Source: Pararge aegeria (taxonomy: Eukaryota; Arthropoda; Insecta; Lepidoptera; Nymphalidae). Taken from it: a DNA stretch of 64,000 bases. The notes beneath the pieces are model-generated. The model had not been told where the DNA came from. It was given only the letters and a program-made list of their open reading frames with translations, and ran no database searches. A program made the translations under genes and the position numbers. Shown here in pieces: positions 11,349-23,578 of this stretch; within the stretch, counting starts at the first letter, position 1; each line of letters begins with the position of its first letter. The stretch lies in assembly GCF_905163445.1 (NCBI RefSeq), contig NC_053199.1, positions 11,054,001 through 11,118,000 on the forward strand. Reading direction: 5' to 3'.

Positions 11349-11652
11349 GAAGCGGTGATAGCCTTGTGGTTAGAGCTTCAACCTCCCTTTCGGGGCGGGC
11401 AAGTTTGATCTCCGGCACGCACTTCTAACGGAGTTATGTGCGTTTTAATATGTCACTTCATTTAGATATCAATTAAGTATCACTTGCTATAACGGTAAAG
11501 GAAAATATCATGAAAAAATTCGCATCCTTAGAGTTCTATAACGTTCTCAAAGGCTTTTTTATTATACCGTGGTTTGCCAGTGTGGTAGGCTAAAGCTTTG
11601 ACCCTTCTCGTGCCAGTTAAGGGTTGATTATGTTTAAGATGATGATGAATAC
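11349..11652 (+). mobile_element. SINE family A copy
   Basis: GCGGTGATAGCCTTGTGGTT head, altered B box (AAGTTTGATCTCCGGCACGC), GGTAAAGGAAAATATCATG, GTTCTATAACGTTCTCAAAG, TTGACCCTTCTCGTGCC and a final GATGATGA. Confidence 0.85.
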
Positions 11653-12635
11653 CTTGTTAAATAATTGTTTTAGGTATAGAAAGTTGTAAATAAAGATTAA
11701 CATGAAAATTGCATTGAAATTCAAAAAACCTCATACAAATCTTTATTCAAGTAGTCCTGATACTGACACAGGCACTAGTAGGTATATATTAATTTTTTTT
11801 GGTATTAGTGCTAACTATAATATCTGGTAGTTATAAAACAACGGGTTTCCGATGCGCTCAGGTCTAAGAAGAAAACTTAGCCTGGTATTACTTCGGTGCA
11901 TTACTGACTTCCAGATTTCCTAGTAAATATTACTAGGTAATCTGGAATATACGACAAGGTTTAAATGAAAATACGTACCTATAAGAAGCAAAGCGCTCAG
12001 TAGACGCCACCATACCTGACTGTAGACGTCGTACTCGTAGGTTTCTAGAAGAATTTCTAAACGAAGTTATTTTATACAACAGACCTAGTTTTATAATAAC
12101 ATGGTTATTAAACCAATTTATGAGTAGAATGTTTACAGTATTAAATGAATTAAGCTAAGCACGCTATACACTTGTACGTTATTAAATTTTAAGGCACCTC
12201 ACAAACGTAGCACTTCTTGTTAGCGATAAGAGACACCATCATAGGATAGACTCTTGCAATGTTTGGTTACAGTAACTCGAAACAGCCGCCGATTGCTGCC
12301 ATCGGTCACAAGGAATTACGCAAACGCTTGGAAATTAACTTTTTTTTATTGTTCACAGTTTTTTTTAACACGCTTTTATTAGCTTCACCTGTATGTATGT
12401 TTGTATGTAACCGACCCCTTTGAGCTCGATTTTGTCCTACTTTGAACGATCAGATTTTTAATTTCAAAATTGGTTTAATTTTGTTTGTACATCGTTCTAA
12501 CTGCCAACAATATTAGGCATCTTCATTAATTTAGAATTATTTGGAAACCTAAAAAATAAAAGTCATTTAAATTGTCTGTTTCTGAATTTATAATATTCCT
12601 TTAAACATAATTTATATTTTATTATGCATTAGAAG
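11653..12635. other. Intergenic, nothing recognised
   Basis: No gene or placeable repeat. The direct repeat TACTAGGTAATCTGG near 11930 follows TTCCTAGTAAATATTAC and is short and imperfect. Confidence 0.4.
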
Positions 12636-12800
12636 AAGAAGAAACACTTTATTGCATGTATAACATACAGGAAAAGAAACAGTAAGGAGTATACAGTACA
12701 CAATGTAGGCATGCAAAGGCGGCCTTATTCCTGCAAGCAATCTCTTACAGGCAACCTTTGTAGATAGGACTTACAGCAAGAGAACGGGATAGTGCCAAGA
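12636..12800 (-). mobile_element. LINE 3'-end fragment
   Basis: AAGAAGAAGAAACACTTTAT on the plus strand reads in reverse as ATAAAGTGTTTCTTCTTCTT, a common terminus of Lepidoptera LINEs. It continues through TGCAAAGGCGGCCTTATTCC. The open frame covering 12725-12925 is AT-repeat read-through and not a gene. Confidence 0.5.
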
Positions 12801-12834
12801 GTGTTAATACATAAATACCAAAATGTAAAGATAC

Positions 12835-12935
12835 AAATACATACATAATTTAAATAAATATACGTAATATATAAATATAAAATATACATAATATATATAA
12901 ATATATAACAAACATAATATAACATAACATAACAG
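12835..12935. repeat. AT-rich simple sequence
   Basis: Alternating TATA/ACATA motifs over about 100 bases. Confidence 0.6.
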
Positions 12936-15269
12936 CACTAGCTATGGTGTTCACTTTTGTTTCATTAAGCAATTTATTTTAATTTTATTTTCCTTTTTCC
13001 AAGGAATTATTTTACTTTCTAGGAAATATTTTTCGATCTCTGATAGTCAAAGTGGCTTGATTAGAAGCACCCGAAAACCATGTACCTGTATCAATAGATC
13101 ATTTGTATCCCTTCCTATGTCACAAGCACGTTACGTATATTTGGAACTATTGTCTTATAATAATTATTTTGACCGACAAACCTGCATTAGAGTCTTTGCT
13201 CAGAAGTGGGCTTTTAAAAGGCTGAGGATAATAAGACTTTAAAATGTTTATTGCTTTTGCTGTGCCCAGTAGCCAACAAAACGTATGCCGTGTAGATAGG
13301 TAGTCGACGTTTGCGCACCGCCTTAGAAGAAAATTATTTATGTCAAGAGAATCTCCAGCACGATGTGAGGTGTACAATTTTCTTTCTCCTTAGAAAAGAA
13401 TGTGCCTCTTATTAAATAAAATTCAATTCATTAGTGTAGTGGGAAAATATAAGGGTTTCATTACAAAAACGAGGAATAAAGCGGAATTAGTCAAGAAAAT
13501 TCCCGTAACTTTTTGAGAGGCGTTAGTACAAGTGTGCCGAAATTAATTTGAAATGGATTATACCGTGTACATTGAGTATATTATTATGCCAGGCATTTAC
13601 TTTTAATTAATTTATAAATAGCTCAGGTTTATTTGCCTGTTTATACTTCTACGTGTAATCTATTAAGGAAGTTTTGCGTGGAAGAAAGAGGAACCACCAG
13701 TCTTTCGCATTTATAACAATTATCATCATTAATATAAATAACTGACACAGGTTTAGGTGATTCTTCTACGGAGGTCCTCATTTGTGATTAAATTAGCTAG
13801 AGATTATAGTGTTAACCATAACTTTTTCCCTTGCCCGTGGAGTAACTCTAAGCTTTCTTATAAGGCCCACACTTAGTGAGTTAATGACCATGTTTTGGAA
13901 ATATAAGGTCTCGAAACACGCACTGCTTTTAATACTTTAAGTCTTTGCGAATTTACCGAACTATTTTTATGCAACAAAAACGTTATTGCGTGCATTAAAA
14001 CAAATCTACAAACGAACAAATACACTGGTCATTTTTATATTAGTAGAGACCCTTTAATAGAGTCCTTTTTCCATTCACATAGGTATGTATAGCTAACGCT
14101 AGGACGTTTTTGCTTCCAGTGTTGTAAGTACTCATTTTGTTACACGGTCATGTTACAGTAAAAAGACTAAAATATTAAAATATTCCTTAAAGCGATAAAA
14201 AGATTACCGAAGAGATATTGATTTGCACAAGTTTTCGTACCTACATTTTGTCGAAAAGAAACGAAAAAGGTGAATTTTACTTTCTCTACAAATAACCCAA
14301 AGGTCCGATTCCGTCATAAAAGTCACATCTTTGTGAGTAACGAGATAACTTACGAGGAAAGAAGTTTGTCCGGTTTTTTGCTCAGCTTCACTTCTCCAAG
14401 ATATTTTATGATAATTTTTATTGTAACAGCAGTCTCTTGAATATATCTGTTAAAATTGTCGGTTAATTTACATTGCCGTGGACAGTGTCTGATACGTAAC
14501 ATTTTAAGGGTTGTCTTCAAAGCTGAAGAGTTTGTTTTTCGTTAATCGCACTTATCTCTGAAACTACCAGTTGGATTTGAAGATTTGGATTTGCTAACCC
14601 TATTTTTAAAGAAGCTTAGATAATTAGGTTTTTTTATATCACGCAAAGCACAAGAGGCTTGCCTAAGGAGATTGCCTAAAAATCTGATGGAACGCTAGCG
14701 AAAATTAAGTACTAGAACGGGTTGATGATGTGACGCGATGGGTCAGTATATTTTGTAGAATGGCAGATTAATGTTTGTACCAGCACAAATACCAGAATTT
14801 GTATGCAGATGAAATTGTGTGAAATTATTTTTATTAATGCTGATTTTTATATCCAATAACTAGAAAAAATAGAACTTATATAAAATGTTCTTACTCTCAG
14901 TTCTTTCCATTTGAGTTACATTCCTAAATATTGAACATGAATTAAATAATGGTTCACCCGTTTTAACGTTTATCCTGGACAATTAGACAGAGAAATTATT
15001 TACACTCTTTGTTTTGTTATGCTCAGTATGACCTGTCTAAATGCATTGTTACACATGGCACTAAATACTACGCTAATTTAGGTAGGTTATGTTACGAGAT
15101 ATTATATCTTAATTCGTCAAATTAGGTAACAATTAAAATAAGTATGTCTCGAGTATTGAGCACGGTTTCGATTAATAAAGGATTACGAGAAAATGCATTG
15201 TATAACCAATCACACTTGGTGTCTACTAGTACTAATTATCTATATATCTATGCTTATATCTATAGCTTA
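12936..15269. other. Long intergenic stretch, little recognised
   Basis: No supported gene. At about 14519-14600 (AAGCTGAAGAGTTTGTTTTT, then CTCTGAAACTACCAGTTGG) is a fragment resembling the interior of Helitron-like elements. The remainder is unremarkable AT-rich DNA. Confidence 0.4.
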
Positions 15270-15405
15270 AGTTTTAAGTTGACGAATTTAGTTATCGCCA
15301 TCAACACACGTCTACCTTTGTCATATTTTACATATAATGTACGCATCAAAAGTGCCATCTATTTGCCTATATGAACAAAGAAATATTTGACTTTGACTTT
15401 ATCAA
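15270..15405 (+). mobile_element. CR1/Jockey-type LINE 3' end
   Basis: TTAAGTTTTAAGTTGACGAA, TTAGTTATCGCCATCAACAC, AAAGTGCCATCTATTTGCCT and the terminal AAATATTTGACTTTGACTTT match the copies ending at 9420 and 55745. Confidence 0.75.
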
Positions 15406-15884
15406 ATATTTAAGTGGGTTAGGTTACGTGTGGATATATTAATATCTTGTAAACTTGGATAATAATTCCAATGCCTCAAGTTTTGACAACGGTTTTGTAA
15501 TACGAGGTCAATTACGAGAATATGAGAACACATTAATATTTACTATTTACGAATTTTATTACATTAGGTTAAGTTAGACTGGAATATCTTGTTACGTAAA
15601 GCTATGTAATAATTCGTATAACGGATACTTATTATCACTGTTTCCTCTAGAGTTCTTGCACAAATAAACGGCAAGTAACAATATTGCAGCGTTGTAACTT
15701 GGGTGTGCACGGATACGGCTGGCCTGTTGTAGCTCACGTAGCATAAACATATAAACACGATCACAATAGCTCCGTCTCGAGGCTGGAGGAAGTCAAACAT
15801 TCGATTGTCAAGCGGCTACCCCCATGTAAACACCTTGAATCGAGTAAACATTGGCCACATACGTGCATCAGGAGCCACAAGGTT

Positions 15885-15931
15885 TATATAAAGCGGTATT
15901 GTCGGTACCTGCGCGCTATTAGTTCTTCAGT
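15885..15931 (+). promoter_or_regulatory. Possible TATA promoter
   Basis: TATATAAAGCGG at 15885-15896 is followed at 33-44 bases by initiator-like CTATTAGT (A at 15918) and TTCAGTTT (A at 15929). The spacing fits an arthropod TATA/Inr promoter. It lies 630 bases before the secreted-protein gene at 16562 and could start its 5' leader, or an unrelated transcript. No cDNA evidence. Confidence 0.3.
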
Positions 15932-16561
15932 TTCTCCAGTTAAAATTAGCATAAATTTTAACGCTTACCAAAATAATTTTATTCATACATTAATTTCCAA
16001 TGAACACATTAAGAACTAAACTAAAAATTCATTTCACAAAATTTAAAAATTTCTAGGCCCATTTGTTTAACTTATTTATTTCATTTGCAATAGACCACAG
16101 CTAAGTTGAAGTATCACAAAGAAATGTGTAAGAGATTAAAAAACTGTATTTGTATAAACAAATTTTTATATATTAACTACACGAAATTCGATCATTTATC
16201 CGTTTAGGCAGTCGGAATTAATTGGTAAGCGTTTTAATAAATGCCCTTGAGTTTTAGACTCGATTGAAGTTAATAATAAAACTCTAAGTACAGAATTAGC
16301 GTTCAGTGAGAACGTTTAAAGTGCGAAATTTTTAATGGTTAAATTTGTTTCAAAATAACGCGAGAGAGTGCTTAGAGATAAACTCGGGGGCTCTTGAAAG
16401 CGTTTAAGGGAGGCTGAAGCGCTCGTCGAGACGGCAAGACGGCGTGAGCAACAGAGTGTGCGTTTTGTAAAACTCCAGCTCTGTAACGAAGCTTGTTAGC
16501 GTACTTTTGTAAGGAGATTGTCAGCTGCAGCGAAGACACCTCCTGAGCGAGGTTCGCGCAA

Positions 16562-17935
16562 ATGGAACTAATGAGTTCTCTGTTGTTATGTGCTCTTGTA
16601 GCATTTTTGCCGCAAGCTTTAGGTGAGATACTTCGCTTTTTTCTGCCATTAGATTGAAATAATAGTCACGAAAGTGTCACCTACAATGTATACCAAAATG
16701 AATGATGAAACAATTATAAACAAAACCAATGGAGTGGCAATATTCAATATGTTTAAGAGATTTCGACATTCTGTAATAGTATATAAAATTTGGTTTTTTC
16801 TTGTGTCATAATTTATAAATTTTTTTTTTTTTTAATTATGAATACCTATTTTGTAACCACAATTAAAATCATGCCTGAGATTTCTCCATACCCTTTATCA
16901 AAGGCGTGTGAAATCTACCAATCCTCACTTAGCCAGTGTGGGTGACTATAGCCTAAACCTTTCTGAGAGGAAACCCTAGAGTAAGCCGGTAATAGTTTGA
17001 TAATGATGATGATGAATCACAGTTTTTGTCGGAATATACGAATATTCCGAAAAAAATCCTGTTAGCTCAGCCGTTCTATTTCACTGATAAATTATTTTAC
17101 TATGATGTAGTTATTTACCTGAATTATTATGGTATTTTTATAAATGAAGTTGTTGTGCAATTATTTTTAACCCTGTCGTGAAATTTATACCAATTTGTAC
17201 CAATTTTAAATATAATATTCTCTACAAGGTCAATCAAGAAGAAAATTTTCATACGATTATGGATATAACGATTCTCTTTTAATTAGAAGAAAAAATAACA
17301 CAATGGGGACGAATATATATCTCAACCAAAATAAAACGCCTTTAGTTAGCAAGTTTAATGATTTGCAATTAATATTTATGGATCCGGCTTGCAGAGGGTG
17401 TTACATTTGTATGGAAAAAGCTTTGAATGCTCACAAACCTCATACTCATATGATGGATCCACACATCAGTTCTGAAAACTTTCAAGATGACCGCAATATT
17501 ATTGATGTACATAGACGTGATAAACGGCAATTCACATCGGAAATTATAGGTGGAAAGAAATCTAAAAGATCTAAATCTAAAAACAATAAAGCTGTTACAT
17601 TAATGAAATATAAAGACAAGGGTAAAATATATGCGTTGAAAATTAAAGAAACAAACTCAGTGTCTGATCTCCACAATAAGAGTAAAACTGTGACGACATG
17701 CCAAGTGTACAGCATTCAAAAATCCTTTTCATGTGAATCCCCCCAAGCTAATTTAATTTTGACAGATACACGAAAGAAAACGAATAAAAAAGGTAAAAAG
17801 GGCCATGGCAAACGAGAGACGAAAATACTTAAGCCAATAAAAACAGTGATCACTCCAGTTATGCCTTGGAAACGTTACATAGACGACTCTCATGTTCTGG
17901 AACAAATAATGCCTTCAATAGAAGAAATTTATTAA
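16562..17935 (+). CDS. Secreted basic protein with furin-type site, family unknown
   Basis: Two exons, 16562-16622 and 17229-17935, join in phase (G|GT) to give 255 residues. The donor is TTAG|GTGAGA and the acceptor CTACAAG|GTCAA. Residues 1-21 form a clear signal peptide (MELM start, leucine-rich core, cleavage near LPQALG). What follows is very basic. A short cysteine cluster, DPACRGCYIC, gives Cys75, 78 and 81. RRDKR at 116-120 fits furin-type processing and would release a lysine-rich C-terminal part with Cys178 and Cys189 and several KK/KR clusters (GGKKSKRSK; KKTNKKGKKGHGKR). The C-terminus is acidic/hydrophobic (MPSIEEIY). An AATAAA lies 59 bases after the stop. By architecture it could be a prohormone, growth-factor-like ligand or matrix/silk-associated protein. 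I do not recognise it, and the function is open. The ATG follows CGCGCAA in a GC-rich leader. Confidence 0.6.
16870..17016 (+). mobile_element. SINE family A 3' fragment in an intron
   Basis: CATGCCTGAGATTTCTCCAT, AAAGGCGTGTGAAATCTACC, CCAGTGTGGGTGACTATAGC and GATGATGATGA. It sits in the only intron of the secreted-protein gene. Confidence 0.7.
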
Positions 17936-17993
17936 CTGATGTATTTTTTTAAAGCACTAACTATTTTAAAAATATTATATTCTATTTTTGTAT

Positions 17994-17999
17994 AATAAA
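17994..17999 (+). promoter_or_regulatory. Polyadenylation signal of the secreted-protein gene
   Basis: AATAAA 59 bases after the TAA at 17933-17935. Confidence 0.6.
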
Positions 18000-19030
18000 G
18001 AACTTCATTTTTTTCTGGCCCATAATTGCATTGATGTAGGATTTTGTAATTAATTTGTCTGCAAGTTGTAGGTCAAAAACCAATCAATTAGGTACCTTAA
18101 TAATTTGTAAATTAACATTTTTGTCACTTTGATGATCCAGCGTTGATAATTCGTAACCCAGAGCTAATACACCCTGACTAGGTGGAAAGCTGACATCAAA
18201 AAGGCGGTGGCAGCCGTTGAATTAAATCCGCACGAGGAGCCTGGAAATATCTATGTCACTTTACAGTATGCCTTGGTCTATATATGAACTACGTAAGAGC
18301 TATTGTGCTGAAGAGCTATTGAGCAAATTTATTATAATTAAATCAATGAATTAAAAAATGAAGAAGCTTGAGTTATTATTAATGAATAATATATAAAATT
18401 TTACTTAAAACCAGTAATGATCTGATAACGAGCTAGCAAAAAATATATATGATCAAAAAATATAGCGTATTATCAGTTGCTTAAAATAGTATATCACTAT
18501 CACTGGTGGTATGGATATCAATATTATTTGTTACTAGATGTGCTCATGCAACATTATTAATATCATAATAATCTTTTTGATCGATGGTAATATAAACCAG
18601 AGCAGGGTGTTAGGTTTTGAATTTATTTCAGATTAGAAGTTCTCTATCAAATCAAGTTTAATTCATTGATTTGAAACATTTGTATAAAGGTGAGTTATAG
18701 AGAAATAAAATCAATAATATTTTAATTTTATTTGTAAACTTGGACAAGAATAGGTATAGGAATATAGTTAATAGGCTATGGATGATGATTGAAAAGTACG
18801 CAGCATTGGTAGACCCTCTAGAAGACAGACGGTAATCAAGTATGTCACAGGCAGTTCCTACACGTAAAAACCTAGACGTAACAAGACAATTGTTCAGCAG
18901 TGCTGTTCAAACGGATGATGATGATGATGATGATGAAGTAATATAAGTATAAATAATGATATGCCCAACACAAGTTGAATATGTAAATATTATGAAAAGT
19001 GGATCTTTCAAATGAAAGTTATTTTACCTA
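18000..19030. other. Intergenic with LINE-tail fragment
   Basis: 18770-18935 (GTACGCAGCATTGGTAGACC ... ending in a GATGAT run at about 18917) looks like the degraded 3' end of an RTE-type LINE on the plus strand. Otherwise no gene is seen. Confidence 0.4.
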
Positions 19031-19528
19031 AAATTAATAATAATAATAATAATAATATTTATTTCCAAAAATCTTAAGTCTAAACAATATAGTAAAAACA
19101 TTTCTTATTTTATAGGATGGGGCATCCATGAAATCTTAAAAATTATATTACTACAAGCTTCTGAAGCTAAACTAAGAAACCTTGTATTTCAGCTTCAGTG
19201 CCTTCACCCCCTAAGGTTTTTGATTATTTTTAGCTCAAATATTAAACATGCAGTTATAATTACTTAATAATAATAGGACTACGCTAACTACTACGGGCTA
19301 ATTGATTTATATTTTTTGTAAAAGGTTGATTATTAATATGTTATATACTACTTGTTCCTCTCTATAAAAAAATAATAAATATAAAGGTGTATGCCTGTGT
19401 GTGTGTGTTGTGTAGTGAAGAGAGGGTGTGTATTGTTGTATTCATTGATGAGAATGAATGTGTGTAAAGGGTACTTTGTAAATAAAGTTGTTAGTAAATA
19501 AAATTTTAACAGAAAATGGGTGCCCTTT

Positions 19529-20926
19529 TTATTTTAAAATAGTAAGTAGGTTTTCAGTATCGTCATATGATAAACTCTTTAAATATGCAGTTATGGCTTT
19601 TTTACAATTTATTTTGTTGAGAGGGTAGATGTTCGTTGACTCATTTATTTTGTTATACAAATGAGGTCCCAGGAAAGAAAAGAATTTTTTAATAAATGAT
19701 GTGTTTGATAATTGTGATGTTTTTACTACGGTATGTTTTCGGCGTTTATTAAGATGGGCAGTATCATACGTAAGTTCAGCATGTTGCTTTAATAAGACAC
19801 TTAATATAAACAATTTCCTTACTGAGAGAACTTCACAGCTTTGATAAAGCAAAGATGTCGAAAACAAATAAGGGCGAAAAGTAGCAACCTTTAATAAAGC
19901 ACGTTGTGCGATTTCAACTTTCTTTATAAAAGTTTTTGAGGCTCCACCCCACGAAGATATGCAATATGTAATTAGAGCTTGACACAAAGCAAGGTAGATG
20001 CGTTTCATGATTGCAGCAGTTACGGCATGCCTGAGATTTTTAAAAATGTAAATCATTTTGTTTAATCTAGAACTCAATAACTCGATATGTTTCTTAAAAT
20101 TTAAATTGCAGTCTAGAGTAACGCCTAAATATTTTATAGACTCAACTCGTTCCAAACTTCGGCAGGAGCAAGAGGAATTATTATAATCATTAGCACAAGA
20201 GTGATATATCAGGCACAGATCATTCGGCAAGTTTGAAGTTTGCCGCAGAGAGAATGTGATGTATTTAGTCTTTTCTACGTTAAGTGAGAGTATGTTATTA
20301 TATAACCATTTAGTAACAGCATTAAAGCCAGTTTGTGCCGCTTCATAAACTTCTGTCCAGGTATCTGCTGTAAAAACTAGGGCAGTATCGTCCGCATATG
20401 AATATATTTGACCTTTGTGCAGTTGGATACGTGTGAGCAAATCAATATAAACAAGGAAAAGTGTTGGTCCCAGAATACTGCCTTGTGGCACACCGTGGGT
20501 AACCAGTTGTTCACTACTGCAGTAGGAATCAACTCTAACACACTGGTATCGATCCGTTAGGTAATCCTTGAAAAGTTGTAGCTGGAGCCCTCTGATACCT
20601 ATTTTTTCTAGCTTCTTTATTAATAAAGGTATGGAAACGGTATCAAAGGCCTTAGCTAAATCCAAAAAAATGCATATACTTTTTTTCCCCTGATCGAGAC
20701 TGGTAGCAATGTAATTGGTTAAATAATGTACTGCATCATCAGTGGATTTGCCGTGTCGAAAGCCAAATTGATTGCGTGATAGGAATTTATTCTTTTCTAA
20801 ATATTGCACCAATCTCCTATTTATAATTTTTTCTAAAATTTTAGACATTGATGACAAGATAGAAATAGGTCTATAATTGTTCAGGTTATTTTTATCACCA
20901 TTCTTAAAAATTGGACGAACTTCTGA
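19529..20926 (-). pseudogene. LINE ORF2, reverse-transcriptase half (frameshifted)
   Basis: Open from about 20929 to the stop at 19529. Reverse-transcriptase motifs are in order: RNQFGFRHGKST; FLDLAKAFD with the first catalytic Asp; HGVPQGSILGP; and YADDTAL with the Asp pair. The thumb and C-terminal region follow (LGVTLDCNLNF and onwards). These synthesise cDNA at the nicked target in target-primed reverse transcription. The frame is not continuous with the endonuclease half: the shift is in the A5 run at 20927-20931 (minus strand), and a TAA precedes it in this frame. The upstream start seen in this frame is not an ATG, so this part alone is not a gene. Confidence 0.85.
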
Positions 20927-22437
20927 TTTTTAAGTGCTTTTGGAAAAATACCTTTTCGAAGACAACAATTAAAAATATACGTTAAAGGTGTTATTAAATA
21001 TTTTATACATTTTTTAAGCAGTTTATTTGTAATTCCATCCCATCCTACAGTGCATTCACTTTTTAAGTTGATTATGAGATTGTGTACTTCTTCCTCATCC
21101 GTATCCAACAACACAAAAGATTTTATTTGATTTTGTGAGTCCCGCCACAAATCAGGTGCAATGTCAACTTCATTGCTAAAACCTTCAGCCAAATTTTTAC
21201 CAATATTTATGAAAAAGCTATTGACCATGTCAACCGACAATTGTGGCGAGTCTAACAAATTTAATAACTCTTTGTTATACCCTGTTTGTTTTTTGGAATT
21301 CATAAGATTTTTAAGTACATTCCATAATTTTTTGTTATCATTTTTTGCCATATTCACCTGTTCTTGGTCGTAATTTCTTTTAAGTTTCTTTAATAATGTA
21401 TTACAATAATTTCTGTAACGTTTGTAAATTAAACATAGTGTATCATTTTCTGGAGTACATCTGGCCCTTTTATGTAATTTATCTCTGTGACGGATGCATC
21501 TAAGAAGGCCAGGTGTAATCCATGGCTTGATAATTTTCTTTCGTCTAGACAATGTGATTATTTGTGTATTATTATTGATAGCTTTTCTTAGTTTATCAAT
21601 TAAGTAATTTAAAGCGGTATTTGGGTCCGGACAATTTAAAATTGGAGCAAAATCAATATTTGAAATATTTGAGTATAGCATTTTTGTGTCGATTTTTTTG
21701 ATGTTAACCATAGCATAATGAGTATAACTTTGTTTTAATTTTATATTAAATATTACAGGCTTATGATCGGTTAATAATGTTTGTGGTACTAATGTTGTTG
21801 AGGGACTTAATGTTTTTAATAAAATATGATCAATGCACGAGCCACTAGCATCTCGCGTCACAAATTTGTGCGCCGGTAATAAACCATGAAATGCAGTTAA
21901 ATTTAGATACTTCTCTGAGTTAGCGTCCATTCTGTCCGTAATAAGGTCTATATTTGTATCTCCAATAATTACAATGTTCCTACACTTAGAATAGCTCTGA
22001 AGTACGTTATTTAAGGATATCAGGAAATTATCAATTTTTTTAAACGACGGTGATCGATAAATTGCAATCACGGTCATTTTTTGTGATATCAAAACAAGAC
22101 AATTTCCGTCTTGGAATGATGGTTCTTCAAATATAAAACTGTGCTGTTCCTTGTAGTACACTACTATTCCATCATTTTGATTTTTATTATTTTTTGTAGC
22201 TAAAGAATTGTAACCGCTAATTACAGGCAAGTGTTGTGTGTTTGATACCCAGCACTCTGTTAAAACTATTAGATCCAGATCTAATCTAAGTCTAGTCATT
22301 AACACCTCAAAACCATTCATATTACAATTAATACTGCGAATATTTTGTGTAATCATTGTAAAACTGTCATTTAATCTTGAGTTAATATGCTCGAAGCAAT
22401 CCTCAAGCTCACATGTCAAACTCTTTGAAATAGACAC
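20881..22437 (-). pseudogene. LINE ORF2, endonuclease half (frameshifted)
   Basis: The frame is open from about 22488. The first in-frame ATG is at 22356 (before TQNIRSIN), and 22437 is a GTG. AP-endonuclease motifs are in order: QNIRSINCN (metal-binding Asn), LTECWV (Glu), GDTNIDL (Asp/Asn), SCIDHIL (Asp-His) and LTDHKPV (Asp-His). All expected catalytic positions are present, so target nicking could be intact. After about residue 500 the reading frame runs out of the expected reverse-transcriptase start into a short unrelated tail and stops at 20881, owing to the frameshift at 20927-20931. Confidence 0.85.
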
Positions 22438-22732
22438 ACTGTCCAGGTCATTTGATATTTCATTTAAATTATTGAATTTTATAGTTATTTATAATATTTT
22501 TCGGTAGATTGTATCGTCTTTTGACTATGTAAAAAATATGTATATATTTCCTTGAAGGTGAATAGGTATAATTGTTGTTTATAAATATTAGTGTTCGGTG
22601 TAAAAAATTGTAGTTTGTATTTTTATGCATAGTTTTGTGTAAAATTTTTGTAAAGGTGTGTTGTAAGAAGTGTAAAAAATATAATTGTATAAAATATAAC
22701 AGAGACAAATTGTAATAAATTCTCAAAGCTAG

Positions 22733-23578
22733 TCATTGTGTCTTTCTTAATTTCTCGATATCCGATTCCATGCAAATTTTGATCTGTGGAGATTTTTCGT
22801 TTTTACGTAGATATACTACTCCTCTAGATGTCCAACAAAAACTGTAGTTATAATTCTTTTGGAAACTTCTCGCCAAAAAATAGAGCTTCTGTGTATTTTG
22901 TGTCAAAGTTTCTGAAATGAAGATTGGTTTAATAGGCTCAGCAAATTTAAGATGTGATGTATTTAATTTTTCATTCTTTGGTTTTAATTTATTAAATTGT
23001 TTTACTTTGGATAGGATTTTTTCTTTAATTAGGACACTAGATAGTTCCGCGATAATAGGGTTTGATCCATCTTTTGTATTAATTCTGTACACATCACGTA
23101 TATCCGAGCCAATCAGATCAATTTTAAGGGCTTTCCCTAGGCTCTTAACCGTGTCAGTCATATTATCTTTAGTTTCTCCACTACTTTTTGGAATGTTTCT
23201 AATTTCAATTCCCGTACATCGTGTTTTACGTTCCAGGTTTTCAATTTTTTCCTCAAGTTGGTGAATAGTAAGTTTATCATTTTTTCTCTCCGATTCAAGA
23301 ATGGAGATCCGGGATATAAACTCGTCGTGTTTGCTCGACATTGTGTCGACACTTTTTTTTAGGTCTTCATTTTGCTCCATTAAGTTATTAATTGTCCCCT
23401 TTAACTCTTGAAAAAGCCTGTCTTGTTTTTTTGAAAAAGAGTTGAACATCTCACTAATGTATGTCGCAGTATCGGGACTAAGTCCGTCATGTTTCCTTTT
23501 TTTGCGCTCGGTAATGCTTAGTCCAAGCGTAGGTAGATCAGGCGCTGAGTCGCCGTGTTGCATCTTTATGCCTTCCAT
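22733..23578 (-). CDS. LINE ORF1 protein (coiled coil, baculovirus-FP-like)
   Basis: 281 residues from the ATG at 23578 (MEGIKMQHGD). The frame is open further upstream, but the earlier initiator would be TTG. Residues of about 45-130 are heptad-like and charged (DRLFQELKGTINNLMEQNED; HQLEEKIENLERK), predicting a coiled coil. The following part (EIRNIPKSSGETKDN, DVYRINTKDG, then YNYSFCWTSRGVVYLRKNE) resembles the baculovirus FP-protein domain that is shared by many arthropod LINE ORF1 proteins. The likely role is binding the element's own RNA as an oligomer. There is no zinc knuckle or PHD finger. The open frame has no internal stop, unlike ORF2. Confidence 0.8.
   Translation of the reverse strand: MEGIKMQHGDSAPDLPTLGLSITERKKRKHDGLSPDTATYISEMFNSFSKKQDRLFQELKGTINNLMEQNEDLKKSVDTMSSKHDEFISRISILESERKNDKLTIHQLEEKIENLERKTRCTGIEIRNIPKSSGETKDNMTDTVKSLGKALKIDLIGSDIRDVYRINTKDGSNPIIAELSSVLIKEKILSKVKQFNKLKPKNEKLNTSHLKFAEPIKPIFISETLTQNTQKLYFLARSFQKNYNYSFCWTSRGVVYLRKNEKSPQIKICMESDIEKLRKTQ

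Noticed and set aside
12725..12925. Tyrosine-rich 66-codon minus-strand frame
   Set aside because: Arises from AT simple sequence; the peptide is low-complexity.
15085..15580. Possible TTAGG telomeric repeat
   Set aside because: Only isolated TTAGGTTA-like pieces are present (15085, 15418, 15565), with no tandem run.
22238..22507. Plus-strand open frames across the LINE (also 21161-21373 and 22917-23264)
   Set aside because: They are antisense shadows of LINE ORF1 and ORF2.
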